Assembly (NCBI GenBank): GCA_016702545.1
Contig: JADJDT010000017.1
Location: 1 to 64,000 of the forward strand
Length of the DNA: 64,000 nucleotides
Direction: 5' to 3'
Source: Pseudomonadota bacterium
GTDB taxonomy: Bacteria; Myxococcota_A; Polyangia; GCA-2747355
Part shown: positions 1 through 8,438 of the stretch, one piece after another
How the letters are laid out: each line of letters opens with the position of its first letter
Numbering within the stretch: the stretch's first letter is position 1
Program-made: the position numbers and the translations under genes
The notes under the pieces: model-generated
Seen by the model: the letters and a program-made list of their open reading frames with translations, nothing else
Database searches by the model: none
What the model was told of the DNA's origin: nothing

Positions 1-97
1 GAGTGATTTGCCCACCCTTGAAGCTGGCTCCGAGATTTCCCTTCAGGAACTGCTGGGCCGCCGCCTCGCTCGGGAAATCAATTTCTATCACTGCCAT
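1..97 (-). CDS. N-terminus of an unidentified protein (cut by window edge)
   Basis: Thirty-two codons are visible on the minus strand, starting at ATG 97 and running off the left edge. The peptide begins MAVIEIDFPSEAAAQQFLKG and continues to a GGQIT stretch. The start is supported by a strong Shine-Dalgarno sequence GGAGGGA six bases upstream (minus strand). No signal peptide is apparent. Too little is present to name a family. The opposite-strand reading through this point is a GC-rich shadow. Confidence 0.6.
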   Translation of the reverse strand, partial: MAVIEIDFPSEAAAQQFLKGNLGASFKGGQIT

Positions 98-806
98 GAC
101 AAGTCCCTCCGGCTGCAACGAGTCGCGCCTGAACCGCGCGCACCGACTGTGACGACACCGGCAGGGCAGCCTCCGCGCCTCGCGCGTGCCTTCTCGAGCT
201 TTCCCCCCCGGCCCAAAGCGCCCGGCGAAGCCCCCCCGGCGGTCTTGAGGACCGGCGCACCTCCCGCCGCGGCAGTAGCCCCGCGCGGACTCCCCAACCG
301 GGGTTCGTTCCCGCAGCATCACCGAGATCCCGCGGATTCCCCACCCGGCATTCGTTCCCGCACCATCACCGAGATGGCCTCCCGCACGAGTCCAAGCATC
401 GCGCGCATTCTGCGAGTCCCGATCGGCGGCCTTGGACACCTCGGCGTCCCACGGCCTTCGACCTATCTCGCGCGCGGTCAACGTCCGGTGCCGTGGCTGG
501 CCGGGCGCTCCCGGTCCCGCTGCCCCCTTGCTCAACAAGCTCGTACTAGACCACTAGCTGAGCCACCCCGTGCTGTCCAGGCCCCGAGAAGAAGAAGAGG
601 GGGCGGTTCACGGGTCGTGGGTTCGTGCCGGCCGGGACCGCCTCTGGCGCCGAGCACGGAACTCGGCTCCCCGCGACTGCCTCCGGCACCCGGTTCTGAT
701 CGGGTGAATGGTGCACCCGGTCCCAAGTCACGCACCTCGTCATATCAGTCGCCTGCTGACCAATATGCAGCGTCGTTGCAGATTGGTCGCATGTGGGTCG
801 AACGCA
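98..806. other. Long region without a recognisable gene
   Basis: About 0.7 kb between the edge gene and the Uma2 gene. Open frames on both strands translate into Pro/Arg/Gly-rich low-complexity protein with no family resemblance, typical of high-GC noncoding DNA. A pair of 42-bp direct repeats lies inside. I see no tRNA, no clear terminator and no convincing promoter. Confidence 0.5.
287..375. repeat. Pair of 42-bp imperfect direct repeats
   Basis: Positions 287-328 and 334-375 are two head-to-tail copies separated by 5 bases. They share TTCGTTCCCGCA and CATCACCGAGAT and differ at about 5 of 42 positions. Two copies are too few for a CRISPR and the spacer is far too short. The most likely origin is a local tandem duplication. 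Confidence 0.7.
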
Positions 807-1385
807 TCAGCCCAGCAGCTCCTCGACGACCACGCTCGCTCCCGGCAGCGCGAGCGGCTCGAGGGATTCACTCCCGCGCACGACGATGATGGTGCGGTAG
901 CGCTCCTCCTGCGGGAGCGGGTCTCGATGGACCTCGAGGCGCTGGTTGGCGACGTTGACGATCCAGTACTCCTCGATGCCATGGCGCGCATAGATCGCCG
1001 TCTTGATGCCCCGGTCCTTCGCCAGGCTGTGCGAGGCGACCTCGACCACGAGGAGCGCGTGCTCGGGATGACCCGTGTTGCGGTCCTCTTCGTCCGCGGC
1101 AACGAGGGCGAGGTCGGGCTCGGGCTCGCCGTAGGGCGGTAGGGTCAGCGGGAGCTGCGGCCGGACGACCAGCGTCGCGGGGGCGTGGGTGACGAAGAGC
1201 CGGGTGAGCTTGGTGATGATCCGGGCGTGGGCGACAGTATGCGGGCTCACCTCGACGATGGCTCCTTCCAGCAGCTCGACCCGCGCGTCCTCGTCGAAGA
1301 CGCCTGCCGCGATCATCCGATGGTATTGAACGACGCTGATCCGGTGCAGCCACTCCGGCGGCAGGTGCTGGATCGGCGCGAGCAT
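807..1385 (-). CDS. Uma2 family (DUF820) putative restriction endonuclease
   Basis: 192 residues, the usual size for Uma2/DUF820 proteins, which have a PD-(D/E)XK nuclease fold and unclear physiological role. The family layout is visible: an N-terminal VELLEGAIVEVSP segment, then EPDLALV carrying the PD acid, then LLVVEVASHS with the E-x-S motif, followed by KTAIYARHGIEEYWIVN (the K..Y...G..EYW block) and a C-terminal beta-rich tail. Start ATG at 1385. The adjacent toxin-antitoxin remnants fit an accessory islet. The nuclease activity is inferred from the family; substrate unknown. Confidence 0.88.
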   Translation of the reverse strand: MLAPIQHLPPEWLHRISVVQYHRMIAAGVFDEDARVELLEGAIVEVSPHTVAHARIITKLTRLFVTHAPATLVVRPQLPLTLPPYGEPEPDLALVAADEEDRNTGHPEHALLVVEVASHSLAKDRGIKTAIYARHGIEEYWIVNVANQRLEVHRDPLPQEERYRTIIVVRGSESLEPLALPGASVVVEELLG

Positions 1386-1561
1386 GGGACCACTCTAGCA
1401 CTCCCGGGGCGGGTTTCTCTCGTCGCCGAGGCGCGCCTTCGAAATCACTTGTCGCTCGGCGGTTGCTTGCCAGCAGCGCTGGGGGCCCCGGGGTCGGGGC
1501 GTAGTGGTCCGGGCGCTGAGGCCTCAGCCGCGGGGGGTGCGCGGGGCGGGGGCCGGCGACC

Positions 1562-1584
1562 GGGGGGGGGGGGGGGCGGGGGGG
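1562..1584. repeat. Interrupted poly-G tract (G15-C-G7)
   Basis: Fifteen consecutive G at 1562-1576, one C, then seven G. Runs this long are rare in bacterial chromosomes and prone to slippage in vivo and to length errors in sequencing. It coincides with the point where the antitoxin reading frame loses family similarity. Confidence 0.9.
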
Positions 1585-1779
1585 TGGGCGCGCGAGGGGG
1601 TTGGCGTTGCGCGCGACCTGGGCCATGCCTTTGGCGCGGGCGATGTCGCCGAGGGCCTTGGCGATGAAGGCCGCATCCGTGTCGGGGTCCGTGAGGCAGG
1701 CATCGAGGTAGGCCGCCATCTCCTTCGGCGTGCGGAGGTGTTCGGCCACGTCGTAGCGAGTCGTGCGCGTTTTCGGCAT
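1562..1779 (-). pseudogene. HigA-type addiction-module antidote protein, C-terminus lost
   Basis: Begins at ATG 1779 with a strong ribosome site GGAGGAG. About 58 residues match the addiction-module antidote family: TTRYDVAEHLRTPKEMAAYL, then DAAFIAKALGDIARAKGM and QVARNA. In intact homologues the helix-turn-helix follows here. Instead the frame enters a poly-proline stretch encoded by a G15 and a G7 tract on the plus strand, and no recognisable HTH follows in any frame. The partner toxin lies directly upstream. Either the gene is decayed or the homopolymer is misassembled. Family assignment is solid; the endpoint is approximate. Confidence 0.72.
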
Positions 1780-1788
1780 TGGCTCCTC

Positions 1789-2088
1789 CTAGAGCGCTCG
1801 CGCCAGGCGCAAGGCGGTCTTGATGTCGGCGGCCTGCGATCGCTTGCTGCCGCCGGCGAGCAGAATCACCACGCGGTGGCCGCGCCTGGTGAAATACACC
1901 CGATAGCCCGGTCCGTAGTCGATGCGAAGCTCGAAGACGCCCTCTCCGACCGGCTTGGCATCGCCAGCGTTTCCCGCCGGGGGCGTTCAGATGCGCACCG
2001 TGGACACGGCGCCCGTGCCGGGGCGCATCCGTCGCCCTGGGGGGACCTGCGTCTTGAGGATTTCGACCACGGACTCGAGTGTATCCAC
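1789..2088 (-). pseudogene. RelE/ParE-type (HigB-like) toxin with internal stop
   Basis: On the minus strand a 99-codon frame from GTG 2088 to TAG 1789 matches the small addiction-module killer family. Its N-terminus reads VVEILKTQV. The C-terminal half is clear: GNAGDAKPVGEGVFELRIDY then GPGYRVYF and a Lys/Arg-rich end. An in-frame TGA at 1987-1989 interrupts it just before GNAGDAKPVGEG, and the segment before that is diverged, so it looks decayed. The stop codon lies 9 bases before the antitoxin start, the usual toxin-first order for this family. Confidence 0.7.
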
Positions 2089-2119
2089 TGGGCTACATGC
2101 GGTCAAGGACTTCCCGCCC

Positions 2120-4522
2120 TCACCGCCGCCCGCGCGCCACCGGCCGCGCGCTCAGGGGATCGTCGGGCCATGCGTGTTTGGGGTAGCGGCGCTGCAGGGC
2201 GGGGCGGAGCTGGGGGTAGGTCTGGTGCCAGAAGCTCGCGAGATCTTGTGTGACCTGGACGGGGCGGCCGTTGGGGGCGAGCAGCTCCAGCAGCACGGGC
2301 TGGCGGTTCCGGGCGAGGCGTGGGGTCTGGGTGCAGCCGAAGAGCTCCTGCAAGGGCAGGGCCAGCACGGGGGGGCTTTTTTCGTCGCGGTAGGCGAGGG
2401 GGACGTGGCGGCCGCTGGGCACCTGGAGCAGCTCGGGGGCCTCGCGGGCGAGGGCGCGCGCCTGCTCCGCGCTGAGGAGCTGGCCGAGGGCGGCGAGGAG
2501 GTCGGCGCGGCGCAGCTCGGCGAAGCTGGTCTGGTGGTGGCAGAGCGCGGGCAGGCAGCGGGCGAGCAGGGTGTCGTCGCCCGCGGGGAGCTCGAGCTCG
2601 GGGAGGGCCCGGCGCAGCCAGCGCAGGCGTGCGAGCCAGGTGTCCACCGCGGGGCTCGGCTGCAGCGCGCGGCGCGGATCACGGGCGGCGTGCTCGGCCA
2701 GCAGGGTGGCGGCGCGCGTCGGGTCGGGCGTGACCGGTGCGCGGTGCAGGCAGAGGTCCTCGTAGAGGCGGCAGCGGCTAGCGACGACGCGCTCGGTGGC
2801 CTCGTCGAAGCTGAGCTGCTGCTCCTCGCGCGTGGACAGCCAGGCGGGGTCGATCGCGCTGGCGACCAGCACGCGGGCCTCGCGGCCGGCGCCGTCGACC
2901 TCCACGGCCACATAGAGCGGCTCGTCGCGCACGGCGCTGCGCGGGTCGAGCACGACGCCGCGGCCGCCGACGAGGCGCCCGCGGTCGCGCTCGCCCTCGC
3001 GCCGCAGCACGACGCGGTCGGGGAAGGCGCTGAGCACGAGGCGCAGCAGGGGCGCCGCCGCCTGGCCCCGGCGCTCGGCCTCTTCGAAGCGCTCGAGTCG
3101 CTCGAGCAGGTCGGAGCGGGCGCTGATCGGATCGGCCGCGGGGCGGCGCCGCGTCGGATCTCCGGCGAGCGCGGCGGGCGCCAGGAGGTCGCGCTCGGAG
3201 AGCAGCGCGGCGAGCGTGGCGCCCTCGCGGGCGCAGCCGGCCGCGCGCGCGGCGACGAGCAAGCGCGCCAGGCGTGGGTGTAGCGGCAGCGCCAGCAGCT
3301 CGCGGCCCAGCGTCGTCGGGTGGCGGCTGAGGGGGTCGAGCGCGCCGAGGCGCACGAGCAGCTGCTCGGCGCTGGCCAGCGCGCCACGCTCGGGCGCCTC
3401 GAGCCAGTCGAAGGTCTGCGGGTCGCGGCCCCAGCAGCGCAAGGTCAGCACCACCGGGGCCAGGTCGATGCGCCGCAGCTCGGGCGGAGTCGCCGTGGCC
3501 AGCGAGGCCTGCTCGGCGGCGGTCCACAGTCGGTAGACGCGGCCGGGGCCGAGGCGCGCGGCGCGACCGGCGCGCTGGTCGGCGGAGGCGGCGCTGATCC
3601 GCGTGAGCTCGAGACGATCGAGGCCCGTGCGGGGGTCGTGGCGCGGCAGCCGCACCTGGCCGCTGTCGATCACCGTGCGGACGCCGGCGACGGTGACCGA
3701 GGTCTCGGCGACGTTGGTGCTGAGGACGACGCGGCGGCGCTCGCCCGCGCGCAGGGCGCGGTCCTGGGCGGCGCTGGGGAGGCTGCCGTGCAGGGGGACG
3801 ACCTCGGCGTCGGCGAGGTCGGCGAGCAGCTCGGTGGCGCGCGCGATCTCGCCCGCGCCGGGGAGGAAGACCAGCAGGTCGCCGGCGTGGGGGTCGTCGC
3901 GCAGGGCGCGCCGGACGGTGCGCGCGGCGACGGCGGTGAGCGGGTCGCGGGGCGGCGCGGGGAGATAGCAGGTCTCGAGCGGGTGGGGCTCGTTGTTCAG
4001 GCGCAGGATCGGGCAGCCGCCGAGGTAGGCCGCGACGGGCTCGGCCTGCAGGGTGGCCGACATCACGATCAGCCGCAGGTCGGGGCGCAGCTCGCGCTGC
4101 ACCTCCTTGAGCAGCGCCAGGCCGAGGTCGCTGTGGACGCTGCGCTCGTGGAACTCGTCGAGCACGACGGCGCCGACGCCCTCGAGCGCCGGGTCGTCGA
4201 GCAGGCGGCGGGTGAGGATGCCCTCGGTGAGGACGAGCAGCCGCGTCGCGGCGTGGTAGCGGCGCTCGAAGCGCACGTGAAAGCCGACCTCGTGGCCGAG
4301 CGTCCAGCCGCGCTCCTCGGCGATGCGGGCGGCGGCGGCGCGCGCGGCCAGGCGCCGCGGCTCGAGCAGCCAGACCTGGCCGCTGAGCCACGCTGCGCTG
4401 AGCAGCGCTGGCGGCAGGCGCGTGGTCTTGCCCGTGCCCGGCGGCGCCACCACCACGAGGTTGCCCCGCGCGCCGGCGGCGGCGACCAGCTCGGGCAGGA
4501 GCGCGTCGATCGGCAGCGCCAC
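2120..4522 (-). CDS. hrpB: ATP-dependent helicase HrpB
   Basis: DEAH-box helicase of the HrpB family, 800 residues as expected (about 800-820). I chose GTG 4522 because the protein then starts VALPIDALLPEL, as family members do; the frame stays open further upstream but without similarity. Visible motifs: Walker A APPGTGKTTRLP near residue 30, LEPRRLAAR (Ia), LDEFHERS (II, DExH), MSAT (III), and SADQRAGRAARLGPG (VI). The C-terminal HrpB domain ends with LARNRQPVLLELLAPNGRPV and a WHQTYP..RYPKHAWPDDP block. Likely an RNA helicase; its cellular role is poorly defined in most bacteria. Divergent from the flavin reductase next to it. Confidence 0.95.
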   Translation of the reverse strand: MALPIDALLPELVAAAGARGNLVVVAPPGTGKTTRLPPALLSAAWLSGQVWLLEPRRLAARAAAARIAEERGWTLGHEVGFHVRFERRYHAATRLLVLTEGILTRRLLDDPALEGVGAVVLDEFHERSVHSDLGLALLKEVQRELRPDLRLIVMSATLQAEPVAAYLGGCPILRLNNEPHPLETCYLPAPPRDPLTAVAARTVRRALRDDPHAGDLLVFLPGAGEIARATELLADLADAEVVPLHGSLPSAAQDRALRAGERRRVVLSTNVAETSVTVAGVRTVIDSGQVRLPRHDPRTGLDRLELTRISAASADQRAGRAARLGPGRVYRLWTAAEQASLATATPPELRRIDLAPVVLTLRCWGRDPQTFDWLEAPERGALASAEQLLVRLGALDPLSRHPTTLGRELLALPLHPRLARLLVAARAAGCAREGATLAALLSERDLLAPAALAGDPTRRRPAADPISARSDLLERLERFEEAERRGQAAAPLLRLVLSAFPDRVVLRREGERDRGRLVGGRGVVLDPRSAVRDEPLYVAVEVDGAGREARVLVASAIDPAWLSTREEQQLSFDEATERVVASRCRLYEDLCLHRAPVTPDPTRAATLLAEHAARDPRRALQPSPAVDTWLARLRWLRRALPELELPAGDDTLLARCLPALCHHQTSFAELRRADLLAALGQLLSAEQARALAREAPELLQVPSGRHVPLAYRDEKSPPVLALPLQELFGCTQTPRLARNRQPVLLELLAPNGRPVQVTQDLASFWHQTYPQLRPALQRRYPKHAWPDDPLSARPVARGRR

Positions 4523-4621
4523 GCCGCCGGCCGGGTCAGGTTCGCGCTGGGCGCCGTTGTGTGCGATGAGAAGGCCTCGTTTGCGCGGGGACGCGCCGGC
4601 GTCCGCGCCGAGGAGCAGCGT

Positions 4622-5335
4622 ATGCAGACCTTCGACAGTCGCCTGGTCCGTGCCGAGCAGCTTACACCGACCGTGCGGCGGTTGTGGTTCGAGCGGGCGG
4701 AGGGCGCCACGCTCGACTTCCTGCCGGGGCAGCACGCGCGCTTCGTGCTGCCGGCGACGAAGGGGGCCGCAGAGCACGCGGGGGCCTACTCGCTCTGCGA
4801 GCCGCCGCGGGCCGACGGGCGCTACGCAATCTGCGTCAAGCAACAGCGGGCCCACGGCGTGGCCGAGGCCTTGTTGCAGGCGAGCCCCGGCGCGCTGCTG
4901 CAGACCGTCGCGCCGCTGGGCCGCTTCGTGCTCGAGGCGGCCGATAGCGGCCCCTTGGTGCTGGTGGCCACGGGAGTGGGGGTGGCGCCCTTCCACGCGA
5001 TGCTCGACCAGCTCCGCGAGCTGGCCGGGCGCGCCGACATCTACCTGCTGCTCGGCGCGCGTCGGCCGGTCGAGCTGCTCTTCGATCCGCAGTGGCGGGC
5101 GCTGGCAGCCGAGGGCGGGGGCCGCTTTCACTATCGGCCGATCGTCAGCCGGCCGCAGGCGGAGGATGCGTGGCAGGGAGCGGTCGGTCGGGTCGACGCC
5201 TTGCTCGGCGAGCTGCCGGTGACGCTGGGCGAGGCCCGGGCCTACCTGTGCGGTCATAGCCCGATGGTGGCGCAGCTCCGCGCCGAGCTGACCCGTCGCG
5301 GGCTGCCGAGTGCGCGCCTGCACACGGACCACTGA
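4622..5335 (+). CDS. FNR-superfamily FAD/NAD(P)H oxidoreductase
   Basis: 237 residues with the ferredoxin-NADP reductase fold. An N-terminal flavin barrel carries LPGQHARFVLP and AYSLCEPP. The pyridine-nucleotide domain carries VATGVGVAPFHAML and ends with YLCGHSPMV. There is no Cys-rich 2Fe-2S module, so it is the minimal reductase type also seen in PyrK-like and phenol-hydroxylase-like reductases. ATG 4622 follows GAGGAG with suitable spacing. The electron acceptor cannot be told from sequence; no partner oxygenase or dihydroorotate dehydrogenase is adjacent. It is divergent from hrpB with a gap of about 100 bases. Confidence 0.82.
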   Translation: MQTFDSRLVRAEQLTPTVRRLWFERAEGATLDFLPGQHARFVLPATKGAAEHAGAYSLCEPPRADGRYAICVKQQRAHGVAEALLQASPGALLQTVAPLGRFVLEAADSGPLVLVATGVGVAPFHAMLDQLRELAGRADIYLLLGARRPVELLFDPQWRALAAEGGGRFHYRPIVSRPQAEDAWQGAVGRVDALLGELPVTLGEARAYLCGHSPMVAQLRAELTRRGLPSARLHTDH

Positions 5336-5428
5336 TCCACGGACCGCGCCCGCCCGGTGCCCGCCGCCGCCCGCTGTGCAGCGCGCAACTTGGAGTTGGC
5401 GGCGTTTGCTGCGAGAATCGGTGCTCCG

Positions 5429-7213
5429 ATGAGTGACCAGCGAGAGCGCCGCGATCCCCGCTATCCGGTGACGTGGGCGGTGTCCATCCGCGCCGCCGAC
5501 TGGCTCGAGGTGCAGCAGCTCAGCACCGAGAACGTCAGCCGGGGAGGCTTGTTCATCCGCACCCGGAGCCAGGCGGCTCCTGGGACCCGGCTGCAGATCG
5601 AGCTCACCTTGCCGGACGGCACGGTGTTTCCGGCCGACGGCGAGGTCATTCACTGCATCGCGGCGGAGCGGGCGCGGGCCGAGGGGGTCGCCGCGGGGAT
5701 CGGGGTGCGCTTCGATGCGCGCCACGCCGTCGATCTCTATCTGCTCGAGACCGCCGCGGCGGGGCAGGCGGGGGGCTTGGCGCATGCCTACGCCTTCGAC
5801 CCGCTGGGCTTTGCCACGCTCGAGGCGACGCTGGCGCCGGTCGGCCAGCCCGGTGAAACGGCCGAGCCCGAATGGACCACGGCGCACCACCTGATCGAGC
5901 CGCCGGCGACGACCGTCGGGCTCGACGACTCACCGCTGGCCGCGGTCGCAGCCAGCGTGCCCGAGCTCGCAGCCAGTGCGTCCGAGCTGGCAGTCGCGAA
6001 GGCGGAGCCCTGTGTCTTCGGCATCGACTTCGGCACGACCTACAGCAGCATTGCCGTCGTGCTCGGCGAGCGGGTCGTCGTGCTCGAGGACGCGGACGGC
6101 AACACCCTCACGCCCTCGGTGGTCTGCTATCCGGAGGAGGGGCCGCCTCTGGTCGGCTGGCCGGCGCGCGAGCGGATCGCGACGCACCCGACCACGACGC
6201 TGAGCTCGATCAAGCGGCTGGTCGGCCGCCGCTACGACGATCCGGCGCTGGAGGCCTTCTGGGCCTCCTCGCCGCTGCGCGGCAGCGCGGGGGTCGAGGG
6301 CGAGACCCTGCTCGATATCTACGGTCAGCCCATCAGCACGACGCAGGTCGCCAGCGAGGTCTTGCGCCGCCTGCGCGAGATCGGCGAGCGCGCGACGGGA
6401 CTGCCGGTCGAGCGCGTGCTGCTCTCGGCGCCGCTGGGGGCGCCGGCCCAGCGCGCGGCGATCCAACGCGCCGCCGAGCTGGCGGGGCTGCAGGTGCTGG
6501 GCGTCGTCGACGAGCCGGTGGCGGCGGCGATGAGCTATGCCGTGGGGCGCGACGAGGAGCAGCTGATCGCGGTCTACGACTTCGGGGGCGGGACCTTCGA
6601 CTTCTCCTTGCTGCGGCTGGCGGACGCGCGCCTGTCGGTGCTCAGTCAGGCTGGCGATGCGTGGCTCGGCGGCGACGACTTCGACACGGCCTTGGCCCAG
6701 CACGCGGCCGCGGAGTTCTGGCAGCGCTGGCACGTCGACCTGCGCCAACGCCAGGTCGAGTGGCAGCGCCTGCTCTTTCTCGCCGAGGTGGCCAAGCGGC
6801 GCCTCAGCCTGCAGCCATCGGTCGAGCTCAAGGCGCGCGCCATCGCGCTCTCGGTGCGCGGTCCGATCGACCTGGTCACGACCTTCGACCGCGCGCTCTT
6901 CGAGCAGCTCTGTGGCGAGCTGGTCGGCTGCTCGCTGGAGATCGTCGAGGGTTGCTTGCGCGAGGCCGGGGTGTCACCGGCGCAGGTCGATCGCGTCGTG
7001 CTGACGGGCGGGGTCTCGCGGATGCCGCTGGTGCGCGAGCGGCTCCAGCGTTACTTCGCGCGCGAGCTGCCGCTGCTGGTCGACCCGGAGCAGGCGATCG
7101 TGATCGGTGACGCGATCTACGGCCGCTTCCTGGAGCTCGCCCAGCGCGGGTCGGGGCTGCACCGGGGCGTCAGCTCGCCCGGTACGCCCGTGGGTGGGCC
7201 CCCGGGGGAGTAG
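5429..7213 (+). CDS. PilZ domain fused to Hsp70 (DnaK-like) ATPase domain
   Basis: 594 residues from ATG 5429 (MSDQRERRDPRYPV). Residues about 7-110 form a PilZ domain with both c-di-GMP motifs: R7xxxR11 and N35xS37xxG40. After an 80-residue Ala-rich linker, residues about 195-580 are an Hsp70 nucleotide-binding domain: phosphate-1 loop FGIDFGTTYSS, phosphate-2 loop VYDFGGGTFDF, adenosine loop VLTGGVSRMPL. The usual Hsp70 substrate-binding domain and lid are missing; the protein ends about 15-20 residues after the ATPase fold. Known: PilZ binds c-di-GMP and Hsp70 NBDs hydrolyse ATP. Inferred: a c-di-GMP-responsive ATPase switch. Confidence 0.9.
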   Translation: MSDQRERRDPRYPVTWAVSIRAADWLEVQQLSTENVSRGGLFIRTRSQAAPGTRLQIELTLPDGTVFPADGEVIHCIAAERARAEGVAAGIGVRFDARHAVDLYLLETAAAGQAGGLAHAYAFDPLGFATLEATLAPVGQPGETAEPEWTTAHHLIEPPATTVGLDDSPLAAVAASVPELAASASELAVAKAEPCVFGIDFGTTYSSIAVVLGERVVVLEDADGNTLTPSVVCYPEEGPPLVGWPARERIATHPTTTLSSIKRLVGRRYDDPALEAFWASSPLRGSAGVEGETLLDIYGQPISTTQVASEVLRRLREIGERATGLPVERVLLSAPLGAPAQRAAIQRAAELAGLQVLGVVDEPVAAAMSYAVGRDEEQLIAVYDFGGGTFDFSLLRLADARLSVLSQAGDAWLGGDDFDTALAQHAAAEFWQRWHVDLRQRQVEWQRLLFLAEVAKRRLSLQPSVELKARAIALSVRGPIDLVTTFDRALFEQLCGELVGCSLEIVEGCLREAGVSPAQVDRVVLTGGVSRMPLVRERLQRYFARELPLLVDPEQAIVIGDAIYGRFLELAQRGSGLHRGVSSPGTPVGGPPGE

Positions 7214-7238
7214 GGCGCGGGAAGCGCTTGTTATGGGA

Positions 7239-8285
7239 CTAGACGCTGCGCTCGAGCAGCGCGCGCACGATCAGCGGCCAGCCGACGGTGGCGTCGAGCA
7301 GCACCTCGGCATAGCGCCCACCCGCGGCGGGCGGGACGAACTTGCCCCAGCTCACCCCCTCGGAATAGGTGCAGCCCGAGAGATGCCCGTAGTGCACGGG
7401 GTCCGGGCAGATGCGCACGCCGTAGCGAAAGCGTGGCACGGGCAGCTCGAGCTCGAGGCGACCGTTGAGCACGTCGACGTAGGGGGCCACCTGCTGGGCC
7501 CAGTTGCGCGGGACGCCGCCGCCGACCGTGAAGATCCCCAGCGGGCGACCTTCCCGGGTCTGCTGCTGGCAGAGCTCGGCGTAGTGCACGAGGTCGCGAA
7601 ACGCGTCGTAGCGCAGGTAGTCCTGCCCCTGGCGCTCGCGCGCATAGCGGTGGACCATGAAGTCGAGGCCGAGCTCGGAGTCGCTGAAGGCCGGGATGAT
7701 CACCGGGACCTGATGCTGGGCGGCGGCCTGCAGCACGCCACGGCCCGGCAGCTGCTCGCCGAAGAAGCGCAGGAGCTCGTGGGTGCCGACCGGCTCGCTG
7801 CGGCTGTCGGCCAGGCGGCCGAGCAGCTCGCGCGCATGCTCGGCGAGCTGGTCGAGGTTGTACTCGGGCTCGATCACGTCGTAGACGCGATTCAGCCGGG
7901 CAGCCAAGTAGGCCTCGTCGGGGATGTTGGGATCGGCCTTGTAGTGGTGCATGCCGATGTCCTCGGTCAGGCCGTGACCGACCAGCGCGCCGGTGGCGAC
8001 GACGCAGTGCACCCAGCCGCGCTCGATCATCTCGACAGCCAGCAGGCTCAGCCCGGCCATCGTCATCGCGCCGCTCAGCGTCAGCACGACCCAGGCGCCG
8101 TCGCGCACCATCGCCTCGCTGACGGCGACGGCTTCGCCGAGCGTGCGCCCGGTGAAGGCGGTCTTGCTCATCGCCGCGAGCAGCTCGGCGGTGTTCTTGG
8201 GGGCTGTGACGTCGAGGCGCTGCATCGGCTCGAGACCGAGCCGGGCAGCATCTTCGGCGGAGCGCTTCGCGGGGCAAGTCGACAT
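7239..8285 (-). CDS. Deoxyhypusine synthase-like protein (probable polyamine enzyme)
   Basis: 348 residues of the DHS family. ATG 8285 follows AGGAG with an eight-base spacer. Family features: VLTLSGAMTMAGLS near residue 68, ATGALVGHGLTEDIG with a HHYK segment, FTVGGGVPRNW for NAD binding, and YSEGVSWGKFVPP in which K315 corresponds to the catalytic lysine of eukaryotic DHS. Bacteria lack eIF5A, so the substrate must differ. Characterised bacterial homologues make homospermidine or a guanidino-polyamine through an NAD-dependent aminobutyl transfer. Exact product here is uncertain. It converges with the PilZ-Hsp70 gene (25-base gap). Confidence 0.87.
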   Translation of the reverse strand: MSTCPAKRSAEDAARLGLEPMQRLDVTAPKNTAELLAAMSKTAFTGRTLGEAVAVSEAMVRDGAWVVLTLSGAMTMAGLSLLAVEMIERGWVHCVVATGALVGHGLTEDIGMHHYKADPNIPDEAYLAARLNRVYDVIEPEYNLDQLAEHARELLGRLADSRSEPVGTHELLRFFGEQLPGRGVLQAAAQHQVPVIIPAFSDSELGLDFMVHRYARERQGQDYLRYDAFRDLVHYAELCQQQTREGRPLGIFTVGGGVPRNWAQQVAPYVDVLNGRLELELPVPRFRYGVRICPDPVHYGHLSGCTYSEGVSWGKFVPPAAGGRYAEVLLDATVGWPLIVRALLERSV

Positions 8286-8438
8286 GGGCCAGCTCCTGGT
8301 GGGCTTCTGCCAGAGCACGCCTTACTTAGCACACAGCGCAGCGCCGGAGGACCTCCGCGTGGGCACTTCGAGTGGGCAGGTTCGCGGCGACCCGCTATGC
8401 TCGGCGCCGTCGTCAGCGCCGGAGCCCGTGCCAACCCG

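Noticed and set aside
500..620. tRNA-like string (GGTGGCTCAGCTAGTGGTCTAG) on the minus strand
   Set aside because: It resembles a D-arm, but no acceptor stem, anticodon stem or T-arm can be completed around it.
8..889. A 293-codon open frame on the plus strand at the left edge
   Set aside because: Pro/Arg-rich without motifs, antisense to the edge gene with its strong ribosome site and overlapping the Uma2 gene.
4523..5890. Extension of the hrpB frame upstream to 5890
   Set aside because: It is antisense to the flavin reductase and PilZ-Hsp70 genes and lacks HrpB similarity; the family N-terminus begins at 4522.
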